Shown here: positions 29,153-38,600 of the stretch, piece by piece
Layout of the letters: each line of letters opens with the position of its first letter
Position numbering within the stretch: position 1 is the stretch's first letter
Source of the DNA: Reinekea marina
GTDB taxonomy: Bacteria; Pseudomonadota; Gammaproteobacteria; Pseudomonadales; Natronospirillaceae
NCBI RefSeq assembly: GCF_030409715.1
Contig: NZ_JAUFQI010000001.1
Coordinates: 2,096,501 to 2,160,500 of the forward strand
DNA length: 64,000 nt
Direction of reading: 5' to 3'
Program-made: the position numbers and the translations under genes
The notes under the pieces: model-generated
What the model was told of the DNA's origin: nothing
The model's database searches: none
Seen by the model: the letters and a program-made list of their open reading frames with translations, nothing else

Positions 29153-29875
29153 TCATAAAGTGGCGATTCTTTCTTCCAATTCGCCTAAATTCATTTCAGA
29201 AAGCGAAGCCTTTAAGTGCGTTTCATTCCAAACTATATCTTCAATAAACCGATCAAGAATCATATGAAAGCTCGTTTTATCGGGTCTTTTCTGAAACAGC
29301 TGAAACGCAATCTTACATGAATTCGCTAAGCTTTTACGCTCATCACTGCGACCTAGATAAGCACCGACTATGCGCACCAGTTCAGACGCACGGTAAGATT
29401 TTAAAACCGCGCGTAATTGTTTTGACCGTGCTTCAGCACTGCTATGAGTTAATGATTGGATAGGTGCACGTAAGCCTTCGATGATGGCGCTACTGATTGT
29501 TTCTTCGCCTGTCAGTTCTTTAAACTCGAGCAACATCTTGTGTGCTTCTGGTGTAAGCGTGATATTTATCGGTGCCGAATCTAAGCGTTTGTCTTTACGT
29601 CGCCGTTTCTTAGCGGAAAGCGCTTTTCTTAGTCGAGCCCAATCTTCGGCTTCTAGTGCATTGTCGAGTATTTTTTGTGCAGCCTCGCAAAGCTCATCAG
29701 AAGGGCTTGAAACTTCTCGCCATTGAACAACACACTCTTTGAGGGCAGGTATACCCATATCGTGGATAGAGTGTTTAGGTTGCTCTAACCATTTAGGTAA
29801 AGTTAATTGGTAAGACAGCCAATCTAGGCTGTCGTGCCAATCTTTGCGATTAATTTTATACTTAGGTCGAGCCAT
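29153..29875 (-). CDS. Ribbon-helix-helix protein, MatP-like (tentative)
   Basis: A 240-residue protein. An N-terminal helical region (about 12-85) leads to a basic segment KKRRRKDKR (89-97). A ribbon-helix-helix-like unit follows (about 100-137): the strand APINITLTPEAHKMLLEF, then LTGEETISSAIIEGL. Helical bundle, basic linker and RHH in this order resemble MatP, the protein that organises the chromosome terminus macrodomain. A C-terminal helical tail of about 100 residues is longer than in E. coli MatP. The sequence match is only at pattern level. Alternative: another RHH DNA-binding protein. It appears monocistronic. Confidence 0.5.
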   Translation of the reverse strand: MARPKYKINRKDWHDSLDWLSYQLTLPKWLEQPKHSIHDMGIPALKECVVQWREVSSPSDELCEAAQKILDNALEAEDWARLRKALSAKKRRRKDKRLDSAPINITLTPEAHKMLLEFKELTGEETISSAIIEGLRAPIQSLTHSSAEARSKQLRAVLKSYRASELVRIVGAYLGRSDERKSLANSCKIAFQLFQKRPDKTSFHMILDRFIEDIVWNETHLKASLSEMNLGELEERIATL

Positions 29876-29958
29876 ATATCTACACGGTAGCTAATAGTAG
29901 CCTTTAATTTAAACTCATAGCCTGATAAATGCCAGCGCTTTCATCAATGGATTCAAAA

Positions 29959-30633
29959 TTAAATTACCCCTAATTCTAACGCTTTAAGTACCGCGCGAGT
30001 ACGATCTCTGACGCCCAGTTTCGCTAAAATATTAGAAACATGGTTCTTGATAGTGCCTTCAGATTTAAAAATGGCTCTAGATATTTCCTTGTTTGAATAC
30101 CCTCCTGCCATGAGCCTTAAAATTTCAATTTCCCTAGAAGTCAGCGGGTCTTGTACGGGCTCTTTTTCAACTTTGCTTTCGCCATTACTTTGAAGCTCAG
30201 TAAAACCTTTAATAACGCGTTCAGTCACGGCCGGTTGAATTAACGTTTCGCCTCGGCTTACCGCGTCTATTGCTTCAACAAGGCTTTCAAGTGAAACATC
30301 TTTAAGTAAGAAACCTCGTGCACCGGCTCTAATACCGTTCAACACTAATTCATGATCATCAAAAGTTGTTAATATAATTACAGGGGTTTCATTACCCTGC
30401 TCTTTAAGTGCTTTCAACGCTTCAATGCCATCCAATCGAGGCATTCTTATATCCATAAGAATGACATCGGGTGCTAGTTGTTCAACCGTTTCGATGGCTT
30501 CTTGCCCGTCGGATGCTTCGCCGACAATATTTATGTGTCCGGCCAATTTTAAGAGGGATTTTATGCCTTGTCTTACAAGGTTCTGGTCATCTACCAGCAT
30601 CACATTAATGGTTTGTTTTCCTGCGTCGCTCAT
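29959..30633 (-). CDS. NarL/FixJ-family response regulator
   Basis: A 224-residue regulator. The receiver domain (about 8-125) has the acidic pair VDDQN, phospho-acceptor Asp in VILMDIRMPRLDG, Thr in ILTTFDD and Lys in LLKDVS. A LuxR-type HTH (about 158-222) reads LTSREIEILRLMAGGYSNKE. Its start overlaps the stop of the upstream histidine kinase by four bases, so the two are co-translated partners. The domain style resembles DesR/LiaR regulators; the regulon is not identifiable. Confidence 0.92.
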   Translation of the reverse strand: MSDAGKQTINVMLVDDQNLVRQGIKSLLKLAGHINIVGEASDGQEAIETVEQLAPDVILMDIRMPRLDGIEALKALKEQGNETPVIILTTFDDHELVLNGIRAGARGFLLKDVSLESLVEAIDAVSRGETLIQPAVTERVIKGFTELQSNGESKVEKEPVQDPLTSREIEILRLMAGGYSNKEISRAIFKSEGTIKNHVSNILAKLGVRDRTRAVLKALELGVI

Positions 30634-31769
30634 AGTTCTTCCTTATATGGGATGTTGATGGTGATCGAAAAGCCATCAGTTGAGTCAAGTTGTACCTGTC
30701 CTTGAACGTTTTGCACACGTTCTTGCATTCCTAGCAGGCCATTTCCTTCAATGATGGTGTGTTTTGCCTTACCGTTGTCTTTGATGATCAGCCTTAAGTT
30801 TTGATCCACTTTAGACAATGAAATAGATATTTCTGTTGCTTTCGAATGTTTCAATGTATTGGTTATGGCTTCTTGAATGCTTCTGAACAGTGCTTCAGTA
30901 ACAGCGACATCGGTAATTTTGATGTCCTCATCTAAATTTAATTTGATGTCGATATCAGGTACCTGGGCAATTAATGCATCGAGAGCATCATTAAAGCTAA
31001 CAGTAGACTGTTCACGCATTTGGTGAACGGTTGATCTTACATCTTGCAATAGTTCACGGGCTAAATCATAGGCTTCTGTGATGTCATTTTTAGTGTCACC
31101 TTCAGTGGTATAGGTTAAATACTGAAGTTTTAAAATTAATGCCGTCAAATGGTGCCCTAGTCCATCGTGTAAATCTCTTGATATTCTCATGCGCTCGCTG
31201 TGTTTAGAGGACTCTTCTAGCAAGGCCTGCGTGGCAATAAGTTCGCGGTTTAGAGTTGCAATTTCATCTCGGGCTTCTTGCTCTTGAATCACTCTTTGCG
31301 TCATTCTAAAAGCAAAAAGATGGAACGCAGCCGCTAACATGGTCCAAATGAGCGCATCCTGGAGATGCCAGTGCCATTGATTAAACCAAAAGTCGACTAA
31401 GATCAGCGCTAAAACGCCCAGCAACGCTGAAAGCTGATTTAAATACATCGGAAGCAGCGCCGCCAATGCCACGCTGAGAATAACTACGACACCTGAATCA
31501 CTTAATACTCGAATAAGTATAATGGCTATAAATTGAATGAAAATTGCGCTTAAGCGAATAACAATGTCGTTTTTAGGTGACACCTGAGGTCGGGTCGCAA
31601 AATAGAAGCCCACGATAAACAACAATAACCCCGCCACAATAGCAAACAGCAGAATTTGCCCAGAGAAAGTATCCGTGGGTTGGTCATTTAGCGTTAAATA
31701 GCACACCATTGCCCAAGACAAGTAGCCGATAATACCTTCAAGGTTTTGAGCAAATGAATTTTTATACAA
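30630..31769 (-). CDS. Sensor histidine kinase, HisKA_3 (NarX/DesK type)
   Basis: About 379 residues from a TTG at 31769, chosen because AAAGGA lies nine bases upstream; another TTG at 31871 has no ribosome site. Five or six membrane segments occupy the first about 165 residues, followed by a coiled linker. The dimerisation/phosphotransfer motif is ISRDLHDGLGHHLTALIL with the acceptor His. The HATPase region has EAITNTLKHSKATEI (N box), IIKDNGK (G1) and GNGLLGMQERV (G2). With no large periplasmic domain it probably senses a membrane or intramembrane cue. Partner: the response regulator directly downstream. Confidence 0.9.
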   Translation of the reverse strand: MYKNSFAQNLEGIIGYLSWAMVCYLTLNDQPTDTFSGQILLFAIVAGLLLFIVGFYFATRPQVSPKNDIVIRLSAIFIQFIAIILIRVLSDSGVVVILSVALAALLPMYLNQLSALLGVLALILVDFWFNQWHWHLQDALIWTMLAAAFHLFAFRMTQRVIQEQEARDEIATLNRELIATQALLEESSKHSERMRISRDLHDGLGHHLTALILKLQYLTYTTEGDTKNDITEAYDLARELLQDVRSTVHQMREQSTVSFNDALDALIAQVPDIDIKLNLDEDIKITDVAVTEALFRSIQEAITNTLKHSKATEISISLSKVDQNLRLIIKDNGKAKHTIIEGNGLLGMQERVQNVQGQVQLDSTDGFSITINIPYKEEL

Positions 31770-31889
31770 AGTGGTGCATCCTTTCTGAGCTAACAGTGTA
31801 ATTCGGCTAGTGTATATTGAATTGTGACCCTGCGCACAGTGACTAAGGTCACGGTTGCTATTCCGATGCAAGCATGGTGATATTAGGAA

Positions 31890-32588
31890 ATGACTAGTTC
31901 AATCATCAAAAAAGCGTATCAGCCTCATATCTTCTTAGATGAAAATCGCATCGGAAGAGACTTTGTGGTGTCCGATCTACACGGATATCGTGATCAACTC
32001 GACAAAGCATTATTAGAAGTTTCCTTTAACCCAAATAAAGATCGACTCATTTCTGTAGGCGATTTAATCGATCGCGGCCCTAATAGTCAGGCCTGCTTAG
32101 ATTTATTAGAAGAACCTTGGTTTTGGAGTGTAATGGGTAATCACGAGCAACTACTGATTGATGCAGTTGAGCACCAAACAGACGCACTTTGGAGCCGATG
32201 GTTATTAAATGGCGGTAGTTGGATCCTGAAGTGTGATGATGCCGTTGTGGCTAATTACGCAAGCTCCCTTAAATTTTTACCATTGACTATTACGATTCCC
32301 GTTGGCGGACAGTTGATGGGCGTTTGTCACGCCCAATATTCAGAATCTTCTTGGTTAGAACGAAAAACGGCCAGCGAGCATAGTCAAGCCGATTGGTTGT
32401 GGGGGCGAAGCCGACTAAAGAATAATGATACCCAGCCTATTAATGATATAGACTGGGTGTTTAATGGCCACACGGTGGTGCCTGATATTACAACGCTGGG
32501 CAACAGTGTCTTTATTGAACGGGGTACTTACCTAGAACACCCTATTTCACTGATTAACCTTCATCAATGGGCAAGCGACTATTCATAA
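31890..32588 (+). CDS. PPP-family metallophosphoesterase (PrpA/lambda-type phosphatase)
   Basis: A 232-residue calcineurin-like phosphatase. Metal motifs are SDLHG, VGDLIDRGPNS and MGNHE, with downstream His in VCHAQ and FNGHTVV. Length and motif spacing resemble the PrpA/PrpB and phage lambda serine/threonine phosphatase group. Ap4A hydrolase (ApaH) is longer and differs at the C-terminus. It may dephosphorylate proteins; its target is unknown. It is divergent from the histidine kinase. Confidence 0.85.
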   Translation: MTSSIIKKAYQPHIFLDENRIGRDFVVSDLHGYRDQLDKALLEVSFNPNKDRLISVGDLIDRGPNSQACLDLLEEPWFWSVMGNHEQLLIDAVEHQTDALWSRWLLNGGSWILKCDDAVVANYASSLKFLPLTITIPVGGQLMGVCHAQYSESSWLERKTASEHSQADWLWGRSRLKNNDTQPINDIDWVFNGHTVVPDITTLGNSVFIERGTYLEHPISLINLHQWASDYS

Positions 32589-32594
32589 AGCGTT

Positions 32595-33977
32595 TCAATT
32601 GTTCACTTTTTTGCCTACAAACCGAGAAGGTTCTCGCATAGTCACAAACTCTTCGGCTGCGGTAGGATGAATGCCAATGGTGCTGTCAAAGTCATTTTTA
32701 GTAGCTCCGGCTTGAAGTGCTACGCCAATGCCTTGAATAATTTCACCTGCATCATGGCCCGCCATGTGGCAACCAATAACTTTATCAGTTTCAGTGTCTA
32801 CCAATAACTTCATTAACATTCGCTGAGGATTGCCTGAAAGCGTATTTTTCATTGGCTTGAACGCACTGTCGAAAACGGCGACTCGATCAAACTGTTTGGC
32901 GGCTTCTTCTTCTGATATGCCTACCGTGCCGAGGTTTGGCTGGCAAAATACAGCGGTTGGAATCAGGTCATAGTTCACTTTACGAGGTGCTTTGTCTGAA
33001 AACAGTTGATGGGCAACATGCATACCTTCGGCCAATGCAACCGGAGTTAATTGAACTTTGCCAATAACATCGCCGACGGCAAAAATATGAGCTTTAGAGG
33101 TTTGATATTGGTCATTGACGACAATCTCTCCACCATGTCCAACGGATAAACCAGCCTTTTCTATCTTCAGGGGCTCTACAAGTGGTTTTCGGCCAAGCGC
33201 GCAAATTAATGCATCAGTAACGGTCGTGGTTCCGTCATTAAAAGTGGCTTCAAACTGACCATTTTCAAGCTTTTCCACTTTCTCAATTGTTGTATGGTAA
33301 TGCAAATTAATACCAGCGTTGCTCAGCTCTTCAGAAACAAAGTTTCGTACTTGCTCGTCAAATCCTCTTAAGACAGGCTCTCCTCGATACACAATATGAG
33401 TATCACAGCCTAACCCGTTAAGAATGCCCGCAAACTCAACCGCAATGTAACCACCGCCAATGACAATTGCGTGTTTAGGGAAATTTTCCATATAGAAGAA
33501 TTCATTCGACGTTAAAACATGCTCGCTACCTGGAATTGCCGGTTTGAATGGCCAACTGCCAGTTGCTATGAGGATATTTTTTGCGGAGAAGATTTCATCG
33601 CCAACTTTTACCGAATGTTCCGATTCAAATTCAGCATGACCGTCGATAATTTCAACGCCTGCGTTTTCAAGCATGCGTTGATACACACCGTTCAAGCGCT
33701 CAATTTCAGCTGTTTTGTTATCTCGCAAGGTCGCCCAATTAAATTGAGGCTTACTATCTACCGTGTAGCCGTAACCCGCCGAATCTTCAAAGTGTTCTTG
33801 GTACTCTGAAGCATATACGAAGAGTTTTTTCGGAACACAGCCAACATTAACACAGGTGCCACCTAAGTATCTTGATTCCACCACGGCAACTTTTGCACCC
33901 ATAGATGCAGACATTCGTGCGGCTCGTACACCGCCAGACCCTGCCCCTATAACCAGTAGATCATAATCAAATTCCAT
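32595..33977 (-). CDS. gorA: Glutathione-disulfide reductase
   Basis: About 460 residues starting at MEFDYDLLVIGAGSGG (ATG 33977, with CAGGAG ten bases upstream; a TTG seven codons earlier is less likely). Redox pair GGTCVNVGCVPKK, NAD(P)H motif GGGYIAVEFAGIL followed by YRGEPVLRGFD with the arginines that favour NADPH, and the catalytic GIHPTAAEEF near the C-terminus identify glutathione reductase. It maintains reduced glutathione in the cytoplasm. The terminator of the upstream gene lies only 27 bases before its start, so its promoter must overlap or precede that terminator. Confidence 0.92.
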   Translation of the reverse strand: MEFDYDLLVIGAGSGGVRAARMSASMGAKVAVVESRYLGGTCVNVGCVPKKLFVYASEYQEHFEDSAGYGYTVDSKPQFNWATLRDNKTAEIERLNGVYQRMLENAGVEIIDGHAEFESEHSVKVGDEIFSAKNILIATGSWPFKPAIPGSEHVLTSNEFFYMENFPKHAIVIGGGYIAVEFAGILNGLGCDTHIVYRGEPVLRGFDEQVRNFVSEELSNAGINLHYHTTIEKVEKLENGQFEATFNDGTTTVTDALICALGRKPLVEPLKIEKAGLSVGHGGEIVVNDQYQTSKAHIFAVGDVIGKVQLTPVALAEGMHVAHQLFSDKAPRKVNYDLIPTAVFCQPNLGTVGISEEEAAKQFDRVAVFDSAFKPMKNTLSGNPQRMLMKLLVDTETDKVIGCHMAGHDAGEIIQGIGVALQAGATKNDFDSTIGIHPTAAEEFVTMREPSRFVGKKVNN

Positions 33978-34003
33978 CACTTTTTGCTCCTGTGGCAATC
34001 AAT

Positions 34004-34030
34004 AAAAAAAGGCCGATAACGGCCTTTTTA
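34004..34030. terminator. Terminator between the GNAT gene and gorA
   Basis: AAAAAGGCC (34006-34014) pairs with GGCCTTTTT (34021-34029), with A/T runs on both sides. It ends minus-strand transcription coming from the GNAT gene and perhaps from the gsp operon. Confidence 0.88.
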
Positions 34031-34060
34031 CAACATTTGTTTAGTGTACGACCAATGCGG

Positions 34061-34714
34061 TTAGGCTGCCGCTTCCTGGTAATTTGGGTTTGGTCGATAC
34101 AGTATGTATTCTTTCTGAGGGCCGAGCGGTAACTCAGCAAATACCTCATACCCTAATGACTGATAGAAATTTAGATACTTGTTATTACCAGTATCTAAAA
34201 ATAGCCCAATAGAGTTGTTATCTTTATCAGTTAACTCATGAATGCTGTCTAATAATTTTTTTCCAAGGCCTTGTTTTTGAAAATCTGGATGAATACCGAT
34301 TAAACTGACCATTCGATGATTTTTGACCGGTAAACTGTCTTGTACATCATTAAAGTATTCAACATACCGACGAGTTCCCTCAAACCCAGCCGTCAAAAGC
34401 ATTTTGCAACGCCATAAAAATTGGTTGGAGATATCCATTTTCAACTCTAAGTCACTAAAAAATGCGATGCCAATTAGTCGCTCTTCTTTTTTGTGAATCA
34501 CGCCCAAAACAAACTCACCTCGGCTGAAATGAAGCTTTATAAGTTCTCTAATGGTGGCTCGAATTCGTTGCTTATAGCCTGAACGATGGGCATCTAACAA
34601 ATACTTAAACGTTGGTTCGTCTTTATACGAATGATAAAGAAGTGAGCGAGCTTGTCGTGAAAAACGGTCATCTAAGCGTACAACTTCCACATCTTCAAGG
34701 TCGATTTGCGGCAT
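34061..34714 (-). CDS. GNAT-family N-acetyltransferase
   Basis: A 217-residue protein starting at MPQIDLEDVE (ATG 34714, preceded by AGGGA); a longer upstream reading of 20 codons lacks support. GNAT motif A is LIGIHPDFQKQGLGKKLLDS and motif B is YLNFYQSLGYEV. It lies 71 bases after gspM on the same strand, with no terminator between, so it may be co-transcribed with the T2SS genes. The substrate is unknown; a role in secretion is not implied. Confidence 0.85.
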   Translation of the reverse strand: MPQIDLEDVEVVRLDDRFSRQARSLLYHSYKDEPTFKYLLDAHRSGYKQRIRATIRELIKLHFSRGEFVLGVIHKKEERLIGIAFFSDLELKMDISNQFLWRCKMLLTAGFEGTRRYVEYFNDVQDSLPVKNHRMVSLIGIHPDFQKQGLGKKLLDSIHELTDKDNNSIGLFLDTGNNKYLNFYQSLGYEVFAELPLGPQKEYILYRPNPNYQEAAA

Positions 34715-34785
34715 TGAGGTTCCCTTTTTTATTATTATCTTTTTTAGCGTAATGTTTGCTAAACCCGAATTCAAGCGAAATTAGG

Positions 34786-35277
34786 TCAATTTTTAGGTAA
34801 TGCAAAGGTTACACGAACCGATACAAATCCAGGTTTGTTCTCATCATCTAACGTCAATTCTGCTTGAGTAATACCCATCGATTCTAAACCAGCTAACCAC
34901 TTTACAACAGATGGGTAACGTGCGCCTTCTAGCCACACTCGCAAATTATCACCTTGAGGTTCAAAACGTTGAATCGACAATCCATAGCGAACGGCCTGTC
35001 GGCGAATTTCAGAATTTAAAGAGCTGATCGAAAATGCCGGAGTCGATTGACCATTTGCCAGAGCTTGTGGCGCAATGGCGAGCAGCTCTTGATATGTTGT
35101 TTCTGCATTAGCGAGTGAGTTTTTGGCATTGTTTTGAGCATTTACAAGAGGCATTACAATGCCAAAAATAATGATAGCCACTAACAGAGAAACACTTAAA
35201 ACAATAACCGACTTCTGATCACGCTCAGAAAAGAGAGCCCAGCGTTCAGAAAGTTTAGTTTTTACATCGGCAAACAT
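34786..35277 (-). CDS. gspM: Type II secretion system protein M
   Basis: A 163-residue bitopic inner-membrane protein. A short cytoplasmic N-terminus is followed by one membrane helix (about 23-46) and a periplasmic ferredoxin-like region containing SLNSEIRRQAVRYGLSIQRF. GspM stabilises GspL and couples the ATPase GspE to the pseudopilus. It directly follows gspL. gspN is missing after it. Confidence 0.9.
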   Translation of the reverse strand: MFADVKTKLSERWALFSERDQKSVIVLSVSLLVAIIIFGIVMPLVNAQNNAKNSLANAETTYQELLAIAPQALANGQSTPAFSISSLNSEIRRQAVRYGLSIQRFEPQGDNLRVWLEGARYPSVVKWLAGLESMGITQAELTLDDENKPGFVSVRVTFALPKN

Positions 35278-35280
35278 GGT

Positions 35281-36528
35281 TTAACCTCCTAATACGCTTT
35301 TAAATTTAGCTCGAACCGCATCACGATCTTGGCTGGCCGAATATTCCACACTGTACCCTTTACGACTTAACTCAGTTTTAAGTGCTTCAAAGTGGTTAAA
35401 TGCATCGCTTTGCGCATCGCTGACCAGGGTAAACGTTGTTTCGTTGCGATCTTGATTGTATCGCAAGTCTTCTAACTGAAGAGTAGCGTTTGCACTACGT
35501 AAATCATTCAAAACGGTTAAGGCATTCGCATTGGGCTGTTTAGAGTCGCTAGAACCAATAGATGCGGCTTTATTACGCATTTCACGGACCATGAGCGGTC
35601 TTTGAATTCTTTTTTGATCGCCAAAAACCTGTTTAAAGACAGCTTCACTGGCTTGCCAAGTTTGATCAGCTTGCTCTTGTAATCGCATAGTTGATATTCC
35701 GGTATAGGCTGACCAAACCACTAACGAAAATACAGCCGCAATACTCGTTGGCACCCAGAATCGAGCATGTTTATTGGACGTCCCCGGTCTAAGGTTTGCT
35801 GTCAGTAAATTATGGACCGATTTACTGGAGGATGCTGTTTCGGCCCATTGTGCAATCGAACTGTCTTCTTGAATAACCCACTCTACTTTGTGACCGTTAG
35901 TTTCTAGCGAAGTCACCAGGTTTCTAGCGGCACCATCTGTTTGAGCGCTGTAGACCATAATAGACAAATTTTCTTCGAAACCATTTTGACTGAGCCAATG
36001 CTCAAACCATTGTGGAAATCCACGGTAATGTGCCTGTGAAAAATTAAGCCCAGATCTTATGGAGACCTGTTCGTTGTTCACATGAATATCAACGTCATGG
36101 GTGCTTTGATGTGGAAGCAAAAATTGGCCCGCGTCATAGGCTTCAAATACGTTCATATTTCGGGTTTTGAGGGTGCTTATTACCTGTAGAAAAGGCTCTT
36201 TAGCCGTTGCACAAACAGACGCTTCTCCTTGTTGTGGCTTTCCTAACATTACTAGATGCACATCTTCGATGTTTTGAGCAATAAATTCTTCTGCAGCGAA
36301 ACTGAGCATTTGGCTCGACACTCGCTTAGCACCTTTTGGCAATTGTACAGGGAAAGTAGTAAACCAACCCGCTGGCAAGAATAGCCGCGTTACAACTTGG
36401 GCTAAATTTCGCTGCTGCACCTGATCTTCCAGCTCTTCAAGCGTGCCATTAAACTGAGAATTTTCTTCAGCCCAATACCAACTTATATTTTGTGCATCTT
36501 GCCAGTAAAGGCTTAATTGTATGCTCAT
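35281..36528 (-). CDS. gspL: Type II secretion system protein L
   Basis: A 415-residue protein with a cytoplasmic actin-like region (about 1-250) that binds GspE, one membrane helix (about 265-285, WVPTSIAAVFSLVVW) and a periplasmic domain. The start LSLYWQDAQNISWYWAEEN and LPAGWFTTFPVQLPKGAKR fit GspL. It lies three bases from gspM and ten from gspK. Confidence 0.9.
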   Translation of the reverse strand: MSIQLSLYWQDAQNISWYWAEENSQFNGTLEELEDQVQQRNLAQVVTRLFLPAGWFTTFPVQLPKGAKRVSSQMLSFAAEEFIAQNIEDVHLVMLGKPQQGEASVCATAKEPFLQVISTLKTRNMNVFEAYDAGQFLLPHQSTHDVDIHVNNEQVSIRSGLNFSQAHYRGFPQWFEHWLSQNGFEENLSIMVYSAQTDGAARNLVTSLETNGHKVEWVIQEDSSIAQWAETASSSKSVHNLLTANLRPGTSNKHARFWVPTSIAAVFSLVVWSAYTGISTMRLQEQADQTWQASEAVFKQVFGDQKRIQRPLMVREMRNKAASIGSSDSKQPNANALTVLNDLRSANATLQLEDLRYNQDRNETTFTLVSDAQSDAFNHFEALKTELSRKGYSVEYSASQDRDAVRAKFKSVLGG

Positions 36529-36538
36529 AAAATGCCTA

Positions 36539-37519
36539 TTATTCTACTTTTACATTGCCTTGGTTGGATGATCCGCTTTTGATCGGATCTCCTGGTGCAC
36601 GATTGGCCGCTTGAGCCGACCTATTACGTGTTACCACAATTACCTGCTGATTATTTCTTGATAGCAAGCTTTGCTGAGTCAGAGTTCGATCTTCTATAGT
36701 GACTGAAGTATAAAGTTCGAACCACTGCGAAGAAACGCTCAACTCAGAAATATTAAGTGATTTATCCTGATTAATGGTAAAGACTGGGTATTTTTTAAAA
36801 TCATCAACATTTTTAAACCCAGATTCACCTCGGTCAGTCACCATCTGATTAGCGGTATCTTGATCGATAAACGTTGCTATGCTTTGCAATACTTCTATGG
36901 GTGCCGTATTCACATTTAACGCACTTTCTGGTGGCAGAGCACTGATGTAAGGGGCCAACTTATCGTACTGTTCAACATCTATCGCATTCAGTAACCTCAA
37001 CTCTGAAATGTCTGCTAGTGGGTAATACGAGGGTGCATAGGTTGGTATTTTATCGAGATAAAAATAATCTGCACCGCTGTCTTGATCGAACCACATATTT
37101 AACTCATCGGCTATTTCAGCATTCGCACCAACGAGAGATAGTAGTCTCTTAAAGGCTATTAATGCCCCTTCCCGGTTTGCGCTTTGCATCGACATCCAGT
37201 TTAGGTTGAATCGACCTTGTAGATCATTCAACTCTGTTTCTATAATGCCCTTGGGTTCTGTTAATGGGAATATTCCTTCAGAGACATTCCAAAGTTCATA
37301 TAGGTGATCGGTTTTAGAGTTTTGTGCATCAAGGGTTAAGCCAACTTTCGCAATGGCCTCGGCGCTGTCGAGTAATGTAGTGGCTTGCGAATAAAAAAGC
37401 GATTGTTGCGCCCGCTCAATGTTTAAGCGCTGCCCTAGTTGCAAATTAACCGCCACGATGCTGAGTAATGCAAAGATCAGTAGAACTTGAAGTAAGGCGA
37501 TGCCTCTTTGCGCTATCAT
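36539..37519 (-). CDS. gspK: Type II secretion minor pseudopilin K
   Basis: A 326-residue minor pseudopilin. The prepilin site is RG followed by IALLQVLLIF; the usual Glu at +5 is absent, as is normal for GspK at the pseudopilus tip. The large periplasmic alpha-domain contains LNDLQGRFNLN, WFDQDSGADYFYL and LNVNTAPIEVLQ, all family markers. It overlaps gspJ by four bases. Confidence 0.92.
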   Translation of the reverse strand: MIAQRGIALLQVLLIFALLSIVAVNLQLGQRLNIERAQQSLFYSQATTLLDSAEAIAKVGLTLDAQNSKTDHLYELWNVSEGIFPLTEPKGIIETELNDLQGRFNLNWMSMQSANREGALIAFKRLLSLVGANAEIADELNMWFDQDSGADYFYLDKIPTYAPSYYPLADISELRLLNAIDVEQYDKLAPYISALPPESALNVNTAPIEVLQSIATFIDQDTANQMVTDRGESGFKNVDDFKKYPVFTINQDKSLNISELSVSSQWFELYTSVTIEDRTLTQQSLLSRNNQQVIVVTRNRSAQAANRAPGDPIKSGSSNQGNVKVE

Positions 37520-38214
37520 GATGCCGCTCCACTAGATTTTTCATAAGGGCGGCTCGGTGTTGCAATAATACGTTTAAAGCGCCGATCATCGTCCAGCGTG
37601 AGCGTAACTGAAAGGGCGTGTATTACTAACGATTGTGGCTGTGTGCGGTCAAAGTTTTCTGGCAATGTTGAGACAAGATTTTGTTCGCCCGTAGCCTCAT
37701 CAACCAACAAAAATTCCCAATCGAGCTCTGTCACGTGCTCACTGATCACCTGGTGTTTCCACTCAAACGAACCATCATCATCAAGGTGAACCGTGAAGCT
37801 GCGTACAAAGCAAGGTGTGTCTGTAACAGAATCTGCTGAGTATTCGCATAGCTCACTGCCGCGCGGTGCTAAGCGATATTGAACGCGCTGTAAGGTAGAG
37901 CGCTGATAGGTTTGATAAGGGCTCACGGCCCAACCATTCCTGGTCAATTGTAAGCCTTCGTAGGTAACCGCTAAAAAATCATTGTACTCACCGTATGGAT
38001 TACGCACGGGGCGAAACGGAGCTATTTGAGAAAAATCACGTTCTAAAATTGCCATTGCCCGAGTCAATTCTAAAAAAACATCACTTTGTTGTTCAATGCT
38101 TTTTTTGGTTTCGACACTGATGCTAAACAACCGAAACGATACCACCGCAATGATCGCTGAAATAGCTAACGCGATTAACAATTCGACTAAAGTTAACCCC
38201 TGTTGCCTTTTCAT
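37516..38214 (-). CDS. gspJ: Type II secretion minor pseudopilin J
   Basis: A 232-residue minor pseudopilin. The prepilin cleavage site is QQG then LTLVELLIALAISA. AMAILERDFSQIAPFRPVRN is a GspJ hallmark. It forms the tip complex with GspI and GspK. It overlaps both neighbours by four bases. Confidence 0.92.
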   Translation of the reverse strand: MKRQQGLTLVELLIALAISAIIAVVSFRLFSISVETKKSIEQQSDVFLELTRAMAILERDFSQIAPFRPVRNPYGEYNDFLAVTYEGLQLTRNGWAVSPYQTYQRSTLQRVQYRLAPRGSELCEYSADSVTDTPCFVRSFTVHLDDDGSFEWKHQVISEHVTELDWEFLLVDEATGEQNLVSTLPENFDRTQPQSLVIHALSVTLTLDDDRRFKRIIATPSRPYEKSSGAAS

Positions 38215-38600
38215 TGAGTCACCTGCACATGCCCTATTACAGCATGCAATCTATCTACAGCCGATTCGTCGTTTTCTAAATAAGCCCGAACTTCAACGCG
38301 ACGTAAAAACGGACCGATAATCTCTACCTCTACGTTAAAGGTTTCTATTTCTACCGTCCATTCATTGTTATTTAACGTCACCTTGTCTTTACTGAGGCCC
38401 GGTTTTGGTAACACTTCAGATAACCGTAGTTCGGTCAAAGCATTTTGTGTTAGCCAACGAGCATTTTGCTGCTCTTCTATTTGCCTCGCGGCAGCAATGC
38501 TTTGCGTGTTGGCGATTGAAATAGCCGATGCCATAACAGCAAATACGACAAGCGCTACCATGACTTCAACTAATGTAAAACCACCGTTAACGCGCTTCAC
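38211..38600 (-). CDS. gspI: Type II secretion minor pseudopilin I
   Basis: A 129-residue minor pseudopilin. The prepilin site is NGG then FTLVEVMVALVVFA; TNTQSIAAARQ-like residues followed by WLTQNALTELRL match GspI. It overlaps gspH by 14 bases and gspJ by four, indicating tight translational coupling. Confidence 0.92.
   Translation of the reverse strand: MKRVNGGFTLVEVMVALVVFAVMASAISIANTQSIAAARQIEEQQNARWLTQNALTELRLSEVLPKPGLSKDKVTLNNNEWTVEIETFNVEVEIIGPFLRRVEVRAYLENDESAVDRLHAVIGHVQVTQ

Noticed and set aside
30630..31769. Two-component pair as a regulator of the nearby MatP-like or SDR genes
   Set aside because: No shared operators or operon links were visible; adjacency alone is not evidence.
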